Shown here: positions 1-14,071 of the stretch, piece after piece
How the letters are laid out: each line of letters starts with the position of its first letter
How positions within the stretch are numbered: position 1 is the first letter of the stretch
DNA from: Trichinella spiralis
Lineage: Eukaryota > Nematoda > Enoplea > Trichinellida > Trichinellidae
Length of the DNA stretch: 64,000 nt
Assembly (NCBI GenBank): GCA_000181795.3
Contig: CM012955.1
Coordinates: 6,539,425 to 6,603,424, forward strand
Direction of reading: 5' to 3'
Notes under the pieces: model-generated
Databases searched by the model: none
What the model was told of the DNA's origin: nothing
What the model saw: only the letters and a program-made list of their open reading frames with translations
Position numbers and translations under genes: made by a program

Positions 1-3000
1 TAAATTTGAAATGAACACAGTAAACGAAATTTATTTGAAAATTTTCAACTTCAGTTACACATATTACTATTAATGATAAGTCTGAAAGGAGAACAGCGAT
101 TGAATAGGGTACTATAACAACACAAACACTGTACTACACTGTACAGACACGGAAAACTAACACTGAAAAACTGGAGAAATCTTACCTCAATGAAATTGAT
201 TTAAAATTTCTTTTAAAATGTATTTTTTTAAAGATTTAAAGATTTTACTAAAGATTCTGTTAAATAATAATTCAAAGCTCAAAAATTTAATGTCCCAATA
301 TTAATATATTAATAAATCAAAGTGCACAACTTTGCCTCAGTCTATTTTGCAATTGTAAGAGAACAATATTGTACATATGACTGATTAAAAATTAACACGA
401 TACTACGAGTCGGTTTTTGCTTCCGCACTTGACCAGTGTACACCAACAGTTCGACTCAGCGGAGATTAATTAATCAGTTCAGTTAGAGATTTCTTTCTTT
501 GAATTTCAAAAATGGCGGGAGGAAAGGAAATGCTTAATAACGTTAATTGTTGAACTGAAGAGAAACCCGGATGCAAGTGCTTAATTACTCCAAAAATGGC
601 AGTTAGAAATGGCAGTAAGCCGCAATTTGGGTTTTTACCAGGTCCCGAAGCTAGGCAATTACTGAGTCGGTAGTAGAAAGGAACAAAGACAAGGTAAAGA
701 CAATAACCAACGCGTAACCATATGGCCTTGCTACTAAGCTATCTTAGATTTTGTTTTTTAGGCTAATACAGATTGAGGACAATGTTTTCTATGGAAGCGG
801 ATCGATTTCACGCGACAATTGTTCTGCTGCACTGAGCATAGCGTCTACCTTGGAACCTTGGAACACATAACCCAGAATAACCCTTGCTTTGCCTTTAGAT
901 GAAAATGCCAATTGTCTCCAGGGATTCAGCACCACTGACCTTTGAAAGCCTTACAAGCAACTATTTCGAAAGCAATGCTGGAAAAATTTTTAAATGAAAC
1001 AACGAAGTTATTTTAAAAAATTTACCATCTGCATGGTTACCATTTATCACGTACTACCTTCAAAATGAAGCTCTTGGCATTAATAGCCAAATAAATTTTT
1101 CTTAACGTCAATCATTACTGGACGTGAAATAATTATATCAATCATTGTTTCCTAGTCTGAGATTTGGTTTCTATTTTGAAAAGAGCAGAGGACAGAAATT
1201 ACAAAAGCCTTTCCAGCTTTCCATAAATACAGCTAGCGGAGTAGTTTAACTTTGAGGTTTTTTTTGAGAAATCTCAAAACAACAATTAATTAATGTGAAT
1301 TGTTTTTTTTGAAAAATTTGACAAATTGTTGTTTAAGTAAAAGAGTAGTTTGCCGATTTTACCAACAAACATTATGGTTATTTTCATTTAATTTTTAAAG
1401 AAAAAGCATTATTACAAAACGACGCTTTTAGTACATATTGCAATAAGAAGCAGTTTGGTCTGAAAGTTTTGTTTCTTGAATTTCTTTTCTAAGAAAACTA
1501 CCTTCCATGTAAATTAAATACGTGAAGTAGCTTTCTGAATTTCATAACAATAACTTTACCGCATTTGATACTTTCAATAGCAGTTGTATGTATTAAAAAG
1601 TAAAATTTCAAACTTCGCATTCATTTTTCTCACATTTTATATTCCCCTAACACAACGTATTTAAAACTGTTGGGTGTGTGTAGAAGAATTGAAAACGCCA
1701 TCCAAATAATATGTCGAATGTTTTACAGCAACGGGCTGAAATTGAGTGAAATAGATTGAAGAATTATTTTGAAATGTTTTTTTGTTTGAATGAAAATTTC
1801 AATTTTAATAATGTTTTAGCTCGCAAAATTTTCTCACAAATCAGTCACAAAAAATGCATTAAAAATTTTAATACTGTGGTTCGTAGAACTTGAAGCATAA
1901 AAGTGGAGAAAATTTTGTATCTAAACAGCAGTATGCGTAAATTTTGTACATCGAAAAACAACCATTAAAGTAAGTTGAATACATTTATGGTAAAAAGAAC
2001 GTGGACCATTTCAAATCAAATCGACGCACATAATGTCATTAAAGAAGAGTATTAAACTTTTCATGACGATTTATGTAAAAGTGTAACTTTTTCATTTTTT
2101 CACACGACAGTATTTCATTGAAACAAGTGCAATGATGCGTCAGACGTGCACCCTTGAAATGACTGTTCTATATTTGATGAACAGAATAAACTGCCTACTG
2201 CAATCACATTTACATGCATATCATCATCATCATCATCATCATTTTCCAATAAATAAATCATCGTGTACAAGTGAAATATTGAGCTCCAAAAATCAGCAGT
2301 ATTGTTCATTCATTTATAAACGTTTACAACATTGTGATGATTGTTTTTCGTGTTTGCTTTGCACTTTTAGAGTTTCAGAATATTTTAGAATTGAAGATAA
2401 AAAGAGGGTTTTGTTTTTACTTTTACAAATGTGATTGATACTTTACGTTTCATCAAATTCAGACAATAATTGTCAGAAGAGAAAATTGCTTTTCATCCGA
2501 CTAGCTACTTTAGCGGACTGATGACGTACAGGGTGGAGCCGGTGGAAGAAAGATCAGTGGTGCGAATGTTGAAAACAATTGTACTAGCCTTCTTGAGCTT
2601 TTAGCACGTTGTCATACGGTGACGAGCCGTCAAAGAACGTCAGCTGATCTGTCATTGAGCAGCTTTTGATTGGAAACGTTGTGCAGCATGTGATCAATGC
2701 TGTGCGGAAAACTTTTCAACAGAACAGTGACAAGTCGATGAAAAAAAACCGACAGTATTCCGTCCGCTCATCGCGCACAGCTGCCTGCATATTGTACAGT
2801 TAGCGACAGGCGACGGTGGATAAAATGAAAGCACAAATTTATTTTCCTTCATTAAGCACTCACTGCATGGGTTAGAAGAATATTCGAGGCCGAAAGGAAA
2901 GAAAATGCTGAGCAAAAAAAAAATTTTTCCTATTGTTTTAAGGAAGCGACCCGACTGAAGGTGGGGGCGAGGGGTTTTTTTCCGTTTGTCAGCGTCTGTG

Positions 3001-6000
3001 TCAATGTGCAGGTCGACCAGTGCAAACAGTGTCAGCAGCATTCGAATAGCGTTTTGCAAATATCATTCACTGTTTGATAGTCTTTTTTCCGTTTCACTCA
3101 AGTCCACTTAAGCATTGCGGAAGGTCTGTGCATGGAACAAGTTCAAAACGTAATTGCAGTTTCCGCCTATTCGGTTTTACGCAACGCCAACTATTGTGCT
3201 TTTCACCAACGCTCGACCGCACCATGCAACACGGACAGCTGAAACTGAGCCGCTTATTTGGGTCAAAGCGCTGCTTTCAGGTCACGAACTCAATTTTCCC
3301 TCTCCAGTTACTCAGAGTTGGCTTAAGCAGAGTCGTCTTTCCACTGGCTTAGTTAATGACACGTTGGCAAAAGTGCGTATTGTGACTTACCATTGTCTAT
3401 TCAGAATAGACGCGTAAACGTTTCACACCAACTGAACACTGTAACGACAATAGTTTCTTTTTAAAATTGCCATCCCTCCCCCAGTAGACAAGATTTTGCT
3501 CAAGAACGCAGGTGCTATTTGTCCTACAAGTTCATACTGATAATCCACCAACATCTATACAACTACCTCAGTCAGTCAATTATACAATCATTCAGTTAAT
3601 ATTTTTCATCAAAAAGTGCAGTATTCTTACAAAAAAAATATTTCCATAATTTTAGAAGAACTGTTTTAAAATTTTCGTCACAAACCTCGTCGTTTTATCA
3701 CAGCTTTTTTTCTTTCAAATTTGTCAGACATGTACACTTTCTCAACAATTGAACAATAACTGTGCACATTTATTATTTTTTTATTAAACTTATTTTCATA
3801 AAATTTCAAATCTATCTTGATTCTTTCAGCATCAGTTTTTTTTCTTCAACCAGTTAAACGAAGCAAAATGTCCAAACAAAGGCATGATTTCAAACTTCAC
3901 GAACCAATAGCAAAGATGTCCCTACTAATTAGTATTCCCATTTCTCACGCTGTACGTTATACTGTTTTAAGCGAAACGGAGAAAAAAAACAACTGACTGT
4001 GCAGATGAAATCCCAAGGGCGAGGTTTTGTCTTCCTAGGAAAAGCTTAATATGCTAAATCTTTGCAGCTGCCTGTTCGACCATGAGCTTTAGTTTATTTT
4101 TGATTACTGCCGACAGTTATCACCTGCTTTTCATTTTTCGCTTTGCAATTTTTAACGCCGCATGATTTGCTTAAATGAAAACTGCTGAAAACACATTTGC
4201 AATGGTTATACCTCCTGCTGATTTGAAATTTACTTCCGCGAAAATTTGTATAATTCATGCTTTTGTAAATTAATATTATTCGAATGCAAAATGTGTTGTC
4301 CATTTTGCAGAAATATATGTACACTGAAAAAATTTTCCAATTATCATTGTCAAATATGCAAGTGATCGTTTTATGATTAATGGATTAATTCTTCAGTTTG
4401 GTTATAGTTTTATTGTTGCGATAAATTCTACAGCCCCTCTTGCAGCTGAAAAGCATGATAAGTTTAGCAAGCTGGTACATGAAGCTTTTACAGGTGAAGT
4501 TACGGCCAACATTATGGCTTTCAGTAAAGCAAGCCATCAATGACCTTCAGAAAAGAAAAGGTAGATGTAAGGATTTCCTTTCTCTTCCAGGATGAATAGT
4601 CTTTTTGAAAAAATAAAAAGATAAATGGAGGAAGCCATGATCAGCTGAACAGCCTATTGAACTAAAGACGATTGCGAAGGCAGACTAAGCCGACGCGTGC
4701 GCTGGTCGATCTTCATGACAGTAATAAGGACGGCCATGAATTACAATGAGTAGACAAGTCGACGACACTGGGCCAAGAACATAAATTACTAGATATATTA
4801 GTGAATTCCTCTCACCTGACGGAAAGGCTATAAAAATAAATTAAGACTTATCAGTGGGTGCTTTAGCTTGGACAGGGCCGTTCTGAGCTAGTAGGTCGTT
4901 TTTTAGGCAATTTACCGCTGTAAAACTCTTGCTTTACTGCCCCAAAGGCAACAAAAGCCAACATTAGCACTGCATCATTTTACACCGGCTACCGATAATC
5001 ATTATTGATGAACGACTGTAAATTGCAATTCAGTTGAATAAAGTATTGTTAAGGCGGTCATATCACGCTGACCGTGAACTCAAATCCTCCCTCTTATCCG
5101 CTATGCTGACCTTAAAAAATGACTCAGAAAACTCGACTTATTAGAATAATTACCTAACCACTCTTATAAGACTACCTTAAAACATATAATTATTTTATAT
5201 TTCATATTATCTACTAATTTCAAATTTCACATTTCAAAATAAAATGTTGTATTATTTTCTGCTTGAAAAACATGAATGTAAACTATTCTTTGCTCGAACA
5301 ATTTATTTATAGTTAGCTGTTAAAATGCTGTTCAAGCTGTGACATGATTGCAAACTGAATTTGTAACATTCGATTTGCTAAAGGAAGCTTTCCAATGTTT
5401 CAAAATTCTGCCAATGTCAAAAAAATCAAATAAAACTGATGAAATACGATGGATCCGTGAAAAAAAGTTACATTACATAAAATTTGCAGCGTAGTTGTAG
5501 TAAAAACGCAAAAATTGATTATATTAACAAAGTTTTCAAAATGCATAGAAATTTCATTTCAAACAACATTTTAATTTAACTTTGTCCTCCATTTTAAAAT
5601 AGTCATGTTTAAAGTGAAACTTTTTCTAAATCATCTTCATATATGTGATTATTTGATGTCAGAAAAGAGCACATAATAAAATATTTTTAAATTGTTGAAA
5701 ATAATGTTTTTTATTTTAAACAATGAATGTTCTGTAAAAAATAATTTGATAAAAAACCCTATAGAATTAGAATTTTGTTTATATTTTCATTAAAATATGA
5801 TTTGGAAAATAAATATACAAACGGAACTACATATAAGTAAGTATGAGCATTATTGGTTTTGTGACAGTTTTCTGGATAATAATGTCATATAGTGTGAGGT
5901 TGCAATGTTGACTGCATTGAACTTAGAAGTAATCAGAATGTATTTCGTAACTGTGCTTTAAGCATCTTGTATATTTTTTCTGTTAATTTAACGCTATCGT

Positions 6001-7840
6001 ATAATAATATAAACATAAGGCTGGCAGTATTTGCATCAAATAATAAAAATTTAAAAACATTTTTTTAATTTTCAACAAAAAATTGTACTCATTTACTATA
6101 TTTCAGTGATAAACAACATGGTCCAAAATCAGCTCATCAAATTATATAATTCATTAATTGCTTAGGCACAGCATTCGCATTACTTCACATTAGGGGGAAC
6201 AGCGAAAAGTTGCATTTTCTCATATAATTGGCTAGTGCTTTGAAAATTGATTTTGCACAGATTTTTTATTTAGTTCATTTAAACAATTTCTCAACAAAAA
6301 CCTGAAATGAATATATATATATATTCATATACATATACATATTTGCAATAAGTGAACGAAATTTGTGCATGAACACAAAATGCAGTAATTATTTCAATTG
6401 AATATCTTATATATTTGTATGTGAATATTTCAATAAATTCTGATAAAAACTAAATTTCAGCTGCTTCAGAAATGTAATAATTACAATTATAATTATAATC
6501 ATAATCATAATACAGACAGCCAAAGCTAAAGTGTTGAATACTGCTCTTTAAATATTCTCTCATTTAAAACGGAATTTTTTTGAATCTTTGAAAGTAGATT
6601 AAGCACATTAATAGTAAAATTGAAAATAAAACTAACATTATAAAGCATTATTTATGCGTAAAAGTTGCAATATTTATCATATTTTTTTAAATTACGCAAT
6701 ACGAATCAATCAACTTGCAAAAAGTCAAAGGTTGAAAATAGCTTAATCATAAAAACTAATGAATTGACTGAATAATTAAATCTTGCTAATAACAAATAAA
6801 GATTTTTGTCTATTAATAAATAAAACTATTTTATTAATAAACGAAAATCAAGCTACTGTTACATTCAGTCTAAACACTGCAAATAAAAAAATTAGCCTGA
6901 CGAGCGAGTAGCATTTCAAAAAGTTTTTGTTGCATTCATCAGCAACTGAAGATGGCAATTTTTGATTCACAAAACGAAGCCGGAAGTAAGAGTGATTTGA
7001 ATTTGATAAATAAAATTTGACCTTACAGCTTTCCATGCATGCAGTACGCTACTAATTAAAAATGAAGAAGTTTGCAAATTTTGCTTACTAATCCAGTTTT
7101 CACTTATAAGCAATAATAAATTCATTTCTGTAAAATCAATAATTTTTACAATAAACCAAAAAAGCTTACATTTAAACTGACATAAATTCAAATGCTTTTT
7201 CACATAGTAATAACATGTTTGTTTGTTTTAAAATTTAGATTAAAAGTATTATTAACTTACTAGTTAATTTCAAATATTTGAAATTATATTATGCATAATG
7301 CAGAAAATAATGATGTTAAAAAATTTGTTTAAAAGTGAAATTACTTCGAATGTGTAAAAATGCCATTATTGCTTTGCTGTTAAGAATAAAAATGAATTTA
7401 AAATTTAAGTGTTGAAATATATGCCAACAGTTTTAACGTAAGCATAAATCGATTCCCTTTGCAGATAGATGACTTTCATTTATTACTTCTATTAGTACTG
7501 CCTGTTTATCCTGAATAATCAATGCGTATCAAATTATGCAGAACAAAATTATAAATTGGTATATGAAAAAGTTTAAATTAATAAGAAACATGCAATAGTT
7601 TATCTGAATATTCAAGTTGGCATATGGTTGCTTCAACATCAGTTCAAAAATAGTTAGTTGATGATGAAAGTCAAGATGAACTGTTGCGACACAAGCAAAG
7701 TTTAGTGCAAGAATTGATTTTTCCTTCTGAACATGAGATTAATTGTCTCAATGACTTTGTCAATTTTCAGATTGAAATTGACTTGAGAGATGAATTGAAA
7801 AGAGCCTGCTGATAGAACTAGTCCTTGTTATATAATGCAG
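1..7840. other. AT-rich region without a supportable gene
   Basis: No conserved protein was recognised on either strand. GC-richer patches lie at about 400-960, 2,500-3,420 and 4,440-5,130 and may be old transposons, promoters or lost exons. One exon-like segment (762-870, +) follows a TTTTTTAG acceptor and stays open for 35 codons to a TAA, but no partner exon was found. A frame at 2,694-3,059 (-) has no ATG at its 5' end and resembles nothing I know. The rest is AT-rich and full of stops. Confidence 0.6.
2221..2243. repeat. (CAT)n microsatellite
   Basis: Seven or so tandem CAT/ATC units in a row. They give the poly-His run in an otherwise unconvincing open frame. Confidence 0.85.
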
Positions 7841-7954
7841 AAAGCGTCGATGAAAGCAAACATCTAACTCTAGCTGCGCTCCCACACAGCACGAACCTCA
7901 GCAACGCTTGTTTTGCCATTCAATTTTTCATTCAGTTTTACATAAAATCCGACG

Positions 7955-8518
7955 ATGGGAAATAAGAAATCGACTAGAGGACAATATTCAAATTCAAGCT
8001 GGAAAGAAACTGTTTTAAAAGTGAACGTGTCGCGTTTAGCGAATCCGAGAACAAAAATGCTTTTACAACTCATGTGGCCACAAGATTTTGCCGATTTATC
8101 TACATTTTCCATTATTATTTGTGAAGAAATTATTCGAATCGATCCGTTCTGGACAAAAATGTTTATCAGCTCAAAAGATCCATGCATAACTATTAAAGGA
8201 GAAAAGACGGCAACGTTCCGCAAACAAGCGCTTCTTCTTGTAGATATTATACAGACGGCCGTGAAACATGCCGAAGATCTGAGCCAAATTGAAGATTTGC
8301 TCATCAAGCTTGGTCGGCGGCACGTAGAATATTGCAGTGCAAATACACATACCAGCCATCTTGACGCTATTACAATTGCACTGCTGAATGTTATGCATGT
8401 ACGTATGGAATCGCATCATTTAGATTTGAATGACCAGTTTCAAGTAATGGCTGCCTGGAAAACTATCGGAGATTTTATCTGCTCACGAATAGCTTGTGGA
8501 ATGGAAGTTTTGTCATAA
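7955..8518 (+). CDS. Intronless globin, probably N-myristoylated
   Basis: 187-residue single-domain globin in one uninterrupted frame, starting at a true ATG. The core pattern fits invertebrate globins: an E helix around residues 86-103 with Gln91 at the likely distal (E7) position, then the F helix ending LGRRH with His123 as proximal haem ligand, and a C-terminal H helix containing Trp168. Residues 1-6, MGNKKS, match the N-myristoylation pattern (Gly2, Ser6), with lysines behind them that would favour membrane attachment. Distal Gln instead of His is common in nematode globins. An AATAAA lies 160 bases after the stop. Function is inferred: such membrane-tethered neuronal globins are usually thought to act in redox or gas sensing rather than oxygen transport. 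The lack of introns contrasts with the other genes here and could mean a retrocopy or an ancestrally intron-poor gene. The assignment to globins is fairly secure; the subfamily is not. Confidence 0.83.
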   Translation: MGNKKSTRGQYSNSSWKETVLKVNVSRLANPRTKMLLQLMWPQDFADLSTFSIIICEEIIRIDPFWTKMFISSKDPCITIKGEKTATFRKQALLLVDIIQTAVKHAEDLSQIEDLLIKLGRRHVEYCSANTHTSHLDAITIALLNVMHVRMESHHLDLNDQFQVMAAWKTIGDFICSRIACGMEVLS

Positions 8519-8678
8519 ATTCTGTATTCTGTTTTACAAGTTGCCTGTCCACCGGCTTTCATGTTTTGCTGTTTGGACATTCAAAGCGCTTACAACATTT
8601 ATATGTATGTGCAATTTTGTTTTCTATATTTTGCTTTCTTTTTGAAGAAATTAATGTTCATCTAATCAATAAGTACAA

Positions 8679-8684
8679 AATAAA
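8679..8684 (+). terminator. Poly(A) signal of the globin gene
   Basis: Canonical AATAAA about 160 bases downstream of the globin stop codon, consistent with a short 3' UTR. Confidence 0.5.
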
Positions 8685-8699
8685 CTTTCTCATATGAAC

Positions 8700-11600
8700 A
8701 GACAGTTAGCTTGGAATTTTTTTCGGCTAATCCTTTAGCAAATTTGTAATCGTTGCATTCAGAATCAAAATCAAAATCAAAATCAAATTAATGCTAATGT
8801 TTCAAACAGATAAACTATTATTTTGAAAAGTTTATTTGTAGAGATTTGTCGCTTTTAAGGATTAAATTAGAACCTGCTGCCCGTGATTGCCACTGATTTA
8901 CGACAGCATTTTCAATTTTGATTTTAAATAAACTTTATTAAAAATGATTTTATTGATTTTTTTGCATAAAATAAAGTAAATGAAATTTGAATAAGTATAA
9001 ATCATCATGTATTATTCAATTTTTATATATCGAGTTTCGCTATTTATCAACATTAACAATAAAAAATAATTATTCAAAATGTAATATGTGTTGAAATGCT
9101 TTATCGTTTTCTTCTATAACATTTTTTTGAGATTTGTTGAGTTTTTATAATTAAAAATTTTTTTGTACAAACAGCATAACTGTGTTGATTGAAGATTATT
9201 ATGCATAATATTAAGAAATGTTTCATATTAAAAAAAACAAAAGTAGAAACACAAATTAGACCTATTTTTATTCAGTCTAGTATGGATTTAGCTATCGCAA
9301 TTTATGTTAATAAGTAAAATGAGCGCATTAAAATATTTCCAATTTACTCTGACTTATTAGAATAGCATATGAACTTTACAAAAATTTAATTAAAAATTCC
9401 CAATAAATAAATATTAAAAAGGAAAAAATATTTTTTAAGCATCAGTGCACTAGCATTATTAAAAATTGAAAAATATTCATGGAAATTGTAATGTTAATAT
9501 TAAAAAAAATTTTCAGCAGTAAACCAAATGATTTCATTAGTTTGACAAAATACTCGTCATAAATTGAATTGTCAGAGAGAACGCGATGTTTTGATAATAA
9601 TATTTCTAAATAAAGCAACACTGAAATTTACTCGCATAATTTTTCGTATGCATAAATTTTAAAATTAAATTCATTTTTTTATAATTGAATTTACTTTTGA
9701 AATGGCAATATTTATGTTTCATAATTCTTTTTATAAACTGCATCACTGCATCCAACGATTGAAAGAGTTGGAACTAAAAATCATGCGATTTTATTATCAG
9801 TGTGCATATTTATGTTTTTGCCTCATTTTGTAAAATTGAGTAGAGCAGAGAAGAACAATGTCATCATTTAGATTTTAGCAATTTTAATAAATAATGTTTT
9901 AATTTAAATGTTAAGCACAACATCTAATAAGTCGACACTGCAGATTTGTCCGATGCTATGCTCAGTAAAATATTTTCTGCAATAAATTATCATCAAAATT
10001 TTACAGCAAGCTCGTGTTTAACGCGTTACATGAACAAGTATAGATGGGATTTTTAAATGACTTTTAAACGCTTCATTGATTTTCACGAATATTTCTGCTG
10101 CTATAGTGACAAAAGATGCATTTACAACAAATTAAATAAGAAATTGGACCAGAAGTTGGTGAAAAAGTTCGACAAAAAGTGAACACTAAAACTAGAAAAA
10201 AGTAAAATCTTAAAAATTTTAAATAAATCAGATATGAAAGAAATTTTTTGCACTCTCTTGTTTACGTATTAAGAATTTTGAAAAGACTGACGTTTCAAAA
10301 GTTTCAAAATTTTATAACTTTGCAAAGCAGTCTCTTGTATAGCAAAATTTTATTTGCACAGCCTTTTGCTTCTAATCAATTTAAACCTTCATTTTAAAAT
10401 CAAAATTTTAACCAAGTTGAATTTATACAAAACTGCAACGGGTTATACGGTCTGCAGTTGTGAATTTGAAAATATGATTTTTAGCAGCATTTTTTGGGCT
10501 ATGATTATAGCAAATAGTAGACAATTTGTTCTGATCGAAGCTCAAAAAATTTAAATCAAATCTATGCAATACAATTGAACTTGATTAAAAAGTAAAAGAT
10601 TGCTAACGATGAAAAAGCACACCGACTGACTGCTTCAATGCATTGTGAAGCATGCGAAAAGCTGCAAAATTATCGTTTTGAAAACAACAAAGTTTAACGT
10701 CGTTTTTGCACACAGCAGAATTTATCTGCATTTACATTAAAAGCAGAAAAATCATAAAACAAAAAAGAAAACTGAATTGTTTTTAATTTTAGTTTGCTGT
10801 ATTGCATACTGTTTGATTAATTAATAAAAATCAGCACCCTTTTATAAATAAATAATTTAACTGAAATGGAACCACATGGACTATATTACAACTTCTGCCA
10901 AGCTAAAATGTAAAAGTAAAGTTGATTTGTTTTTTTTAAGATTTTAATTAGTTAATTACCAATTTTAATAATAAAGAACAATTCTATTCCAGTCAATTTG
11001 AACCTGCGAATATTTTTTGTTTTACAAGTTATTATTGAGTTGACAGTGCGGTTATCATAAAATCGTTTAAGACCATAATATTTTATAAATTATTATATGC
11101 ACTAATACTTATAATTTCGGCTTAAACAACTAATTAAATGCTCATACTAAATTATAGTAGATTATTGTAATTTCTTGATAAAATCTGTTTTATTAAGCAT
11201 TAATTGTTCACGGTGCTTTCAAATCATACTATAACATTTAAATACAGTAACAGAAAATTGTGTATATGTTCAAGATAAAATGTAGAAAATGTGTTTTGAA
11301 ATACTCCTGTTTTCTTGCTTTAGACTACTTTAGCTTTTGAAAGAACAAGAAATGTTCCTGGTTTCGTGACTGCGTAAAATGTTCAGCCTGAGATACTGGA
11401 AACTGTTGATAAAAAATTTATAACTCCGTAATCGTCACAGATAAGTCGTCAAGGGGATATTCAAAATTGAATGCCATCATATGAGACGGAAACAGAAGAC
11501 AATGTTTTTGTTATGACAGTGCGGTCTCTTCATTAGTAACTATCTATAAAAATGGCTTACACAATTTTTTAGCAAATGCATCACCAACCAAAAATTATAA

Positions 11601-13700
11601 AATTATCAATGCTTTAATATCATTTATTATTGTAGAATTTGTTTTATCAAAGATTCCATCTTGAAATAGTTGTATATATAGCTGCTTTTGAATTACATGT
11701 TCGCTAAATGAGCAATAAGTCTTTAAAAATGCAGCATATGTAATGCCAATTGTCAATGTTAAATTTGGTAATAAATATTCTCTCCATCTGTTCTTCATCT
11801 GATTCACTGCAACTGTTATTGTTAACTTCAACTGAGCAGTATATTATACTCAATCAACAAATAGCAACAACGGCTACGTATAATTACATTAAAAGTGTTC
11901 AAAATTTAGCATGCACAGTTTTATTATAAACATCTTTAGATAGAGAAATATTCAAACTTTAAATGGAAATACATATAAAATGCAGAAAAACAGTTAAATA
12001 TCTAATTTCACATGATATAAAATTTGTGAATTTTGAAACTAACTTTTATATTAATATTTATCTTTTGAATAACTGCACGAAGATGAAACTTGCTTAAAAC
12101 AGTGCACTAAGGCGCAGAAAGTAAACCATGGTTAATATGGTACGTGAAATTAAAAATTCAGCCATCCATTGTTTATAGAACTATCATTGCACCTTAATAT
12201 TGACACAATTATCTTAATAATAAAATAATAAAAACCGTCAATTTAAATAAATTAGTGTTCTGCTTATCTTGAATAAAAGTTTCTATAGCTTTTGTTTGCT
12301 ACGCTTATAATTTAAAGTTTTCATTTTTGAATGCGACACCATGAAATACCCTTTTGCATCATTTTGTAAGCAAATAATAATATAAAATCAATAAAAATTG
12401 AGAAATCTCTAACTTGACAAATTTTACTGCTTTCAGTTTTTGAGTTCAACGTTATTCAGTGTGATATGAAATTATCGAATAATTTAAATAGTAGAAATAT
12501 AAAACTGCAAAAAGCGTATCCTTTCGTATTGTAGAAAACAATTTTGCCTCTTAGTTAATCTGTTTATTTAAATGTAGTTGTGAAATGATGTGAGTATGAA
12601 AATTGTCAATTTTGCTATATGATTTGCACTGCCAATTATATAAAAGAAAACTTGGAAAAATCACTAAATAATGCATGCATTTAAACAGAATATTATTAAA
12701 ATATATTTATCTTGTATTTTTTTATTGTTAATATTTAGTTATCAACATATTTAATTGATATACACTAGATTATTAGTAATATAAGTAAATTACCTCTCAC
12801 TACGCAAATGAAGCACTGCCATTGCGCAAGAAATAGATGAAGCAATAAGACGACTTACATTAAAAGATTTTGAAGTTATTGTTCAAATGCTATTTTTGCT
12901 GCTGCTATTATTTTCAGTATCATATTATATTATGGGTATAATATATTTGCAAAACATTACTTTTGAAATTATGAATTAATGATTTCACGAAAACTTTGTT
13001 TAAATACCTCCATAAAACTAAACGCAATGTTGCTAAAACAACAACCATTTCTTCCAGTTTTCTGAAAATCCGAATCATATTTGAATTGAAAAACAATGCT
13101 TATTTTTATTAATATGATTTTTCAAAGCTTACTGGCTTACATTTATATTCATTTATATTATTTACATCAAAATTGCATTAAACACGTGCAGAATAATCTT
13201 GCTAAGTGATGTTTATTCAACTGATTTTTTATCATAAAAAGAATAACTGCATTCAGTAATTAATTGAAAAAATAAATAGTAATAATAAAGGAAATGGTTT
13301 ATTTGAATTGTTTTTTGTTGAAAAATTGATTGACGAGAAAAACTGTAAAGGATTTATTTGAAAAGTTTTCCTCAATGACACTACCCGTAATCGTAGGCGG
13401 TTTTGGTCGTTCATTTCTTAAATGTTTATTGCAGCATATACTGTGATGCATAAAAATTTAAATGGTGAGCTATTTTCTTGCCACAACTGCAAGTTGTCTA
13501 GGGGCAATATAGCAATAATGTTAGGGACAGTTGCTTAAAGATTGGTTGGCTTCATTAAATCAGTTTCGCTTGAGAGCTTGCAAACAAGTAAATGCTGTTT
13601 TTATAACTTTGCACGTTTACCTGCGCCAGAGTTAATTCCATTCTGTCTTGATAAGTTGCTTTTTGATGTGCTTTCAAAGATGAACTTTTAAAGTCACACA
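8700..13700. other. AT-rich non-coding stretch
   Basis: Very AT-rich with dense stops on both strands. Two unassigned frames exceed background. One is 11,595-11,831 (-), with a possible TTGCAG acceptor inside. The other is 12,812-12,979 (+), 55 codons with a hydrophobic segment rich in Leu and Phe. Neither matches a family I recognise and neither has a convincing start, so they are not called as genes. No CAMTA DNA-binding, TIG or ankyrin exons were recognised here. Confidence 0.5.
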
Positions 13701-13709
13701 GATACTGAA

Positions 13710-13722
13710 CACGTGCTATAAA
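13710..13722 (+). promoter_or_regulatory. Candidate E-box plus TATA box
   Basis: CACGTG is followed at once by CTATAAA inside a GC-richer patch (about 13.4-14.07 kb). It lies about 350 bases upstream of the first ATG of the IQ-repeat gene. If this is the promoter, the leader contains a very short upstream frame near 13,832. Functional use is inferred. Confidence 0.35.
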
Positions 13723-14071
13723 CTAGCTCCGCTTTGCTTTTTGCTTTTCCTTGTGCATCTTTGCCATTGTTGCGACTTTGCAAAAGCAAACTTCATTTTA
13801 CGTCAAGCAAGTGACGCGCATAAATTCTAGAGATGACGCCCGTAAATACCTAGTCAGAGTATTGACTTTCGGAATTAAAGTTGTTGGTGCCATTCGTCAA
13901 CTGGTTCTTTGCTTAAAAATTTGGAGTGAGTCGTTAACACATCGTCGATTTTAAAGGAATTAAAGTTTTGCTCAGTCTCTACGCATCCGCGCTCATTTAA
14001 CTAGACGAAATCTACAAAACGTCGCTTTTAGCCACAATCACTTCCCTCTTTTGGCCGCAATTTATTTTACA

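Noticed and set aside
2132-2434. 100-residue plus-strand frame with a poly-His run
   Set aside because: The His run is a CAT microsatellite; the rest has no domain character and no splice or promoter context.
2694-3059. 121-residue minus-strand frame with a hydrophobic start
   Set aside because: It begins at TTG, the first ATG is internal, and no family or partner exon is evident.
4990-5110. Possible tRNA-like or SINE sequence near 5,060-5,120
   Set aside because: The B-box-like string has several mismatches and no A box at the right distance.
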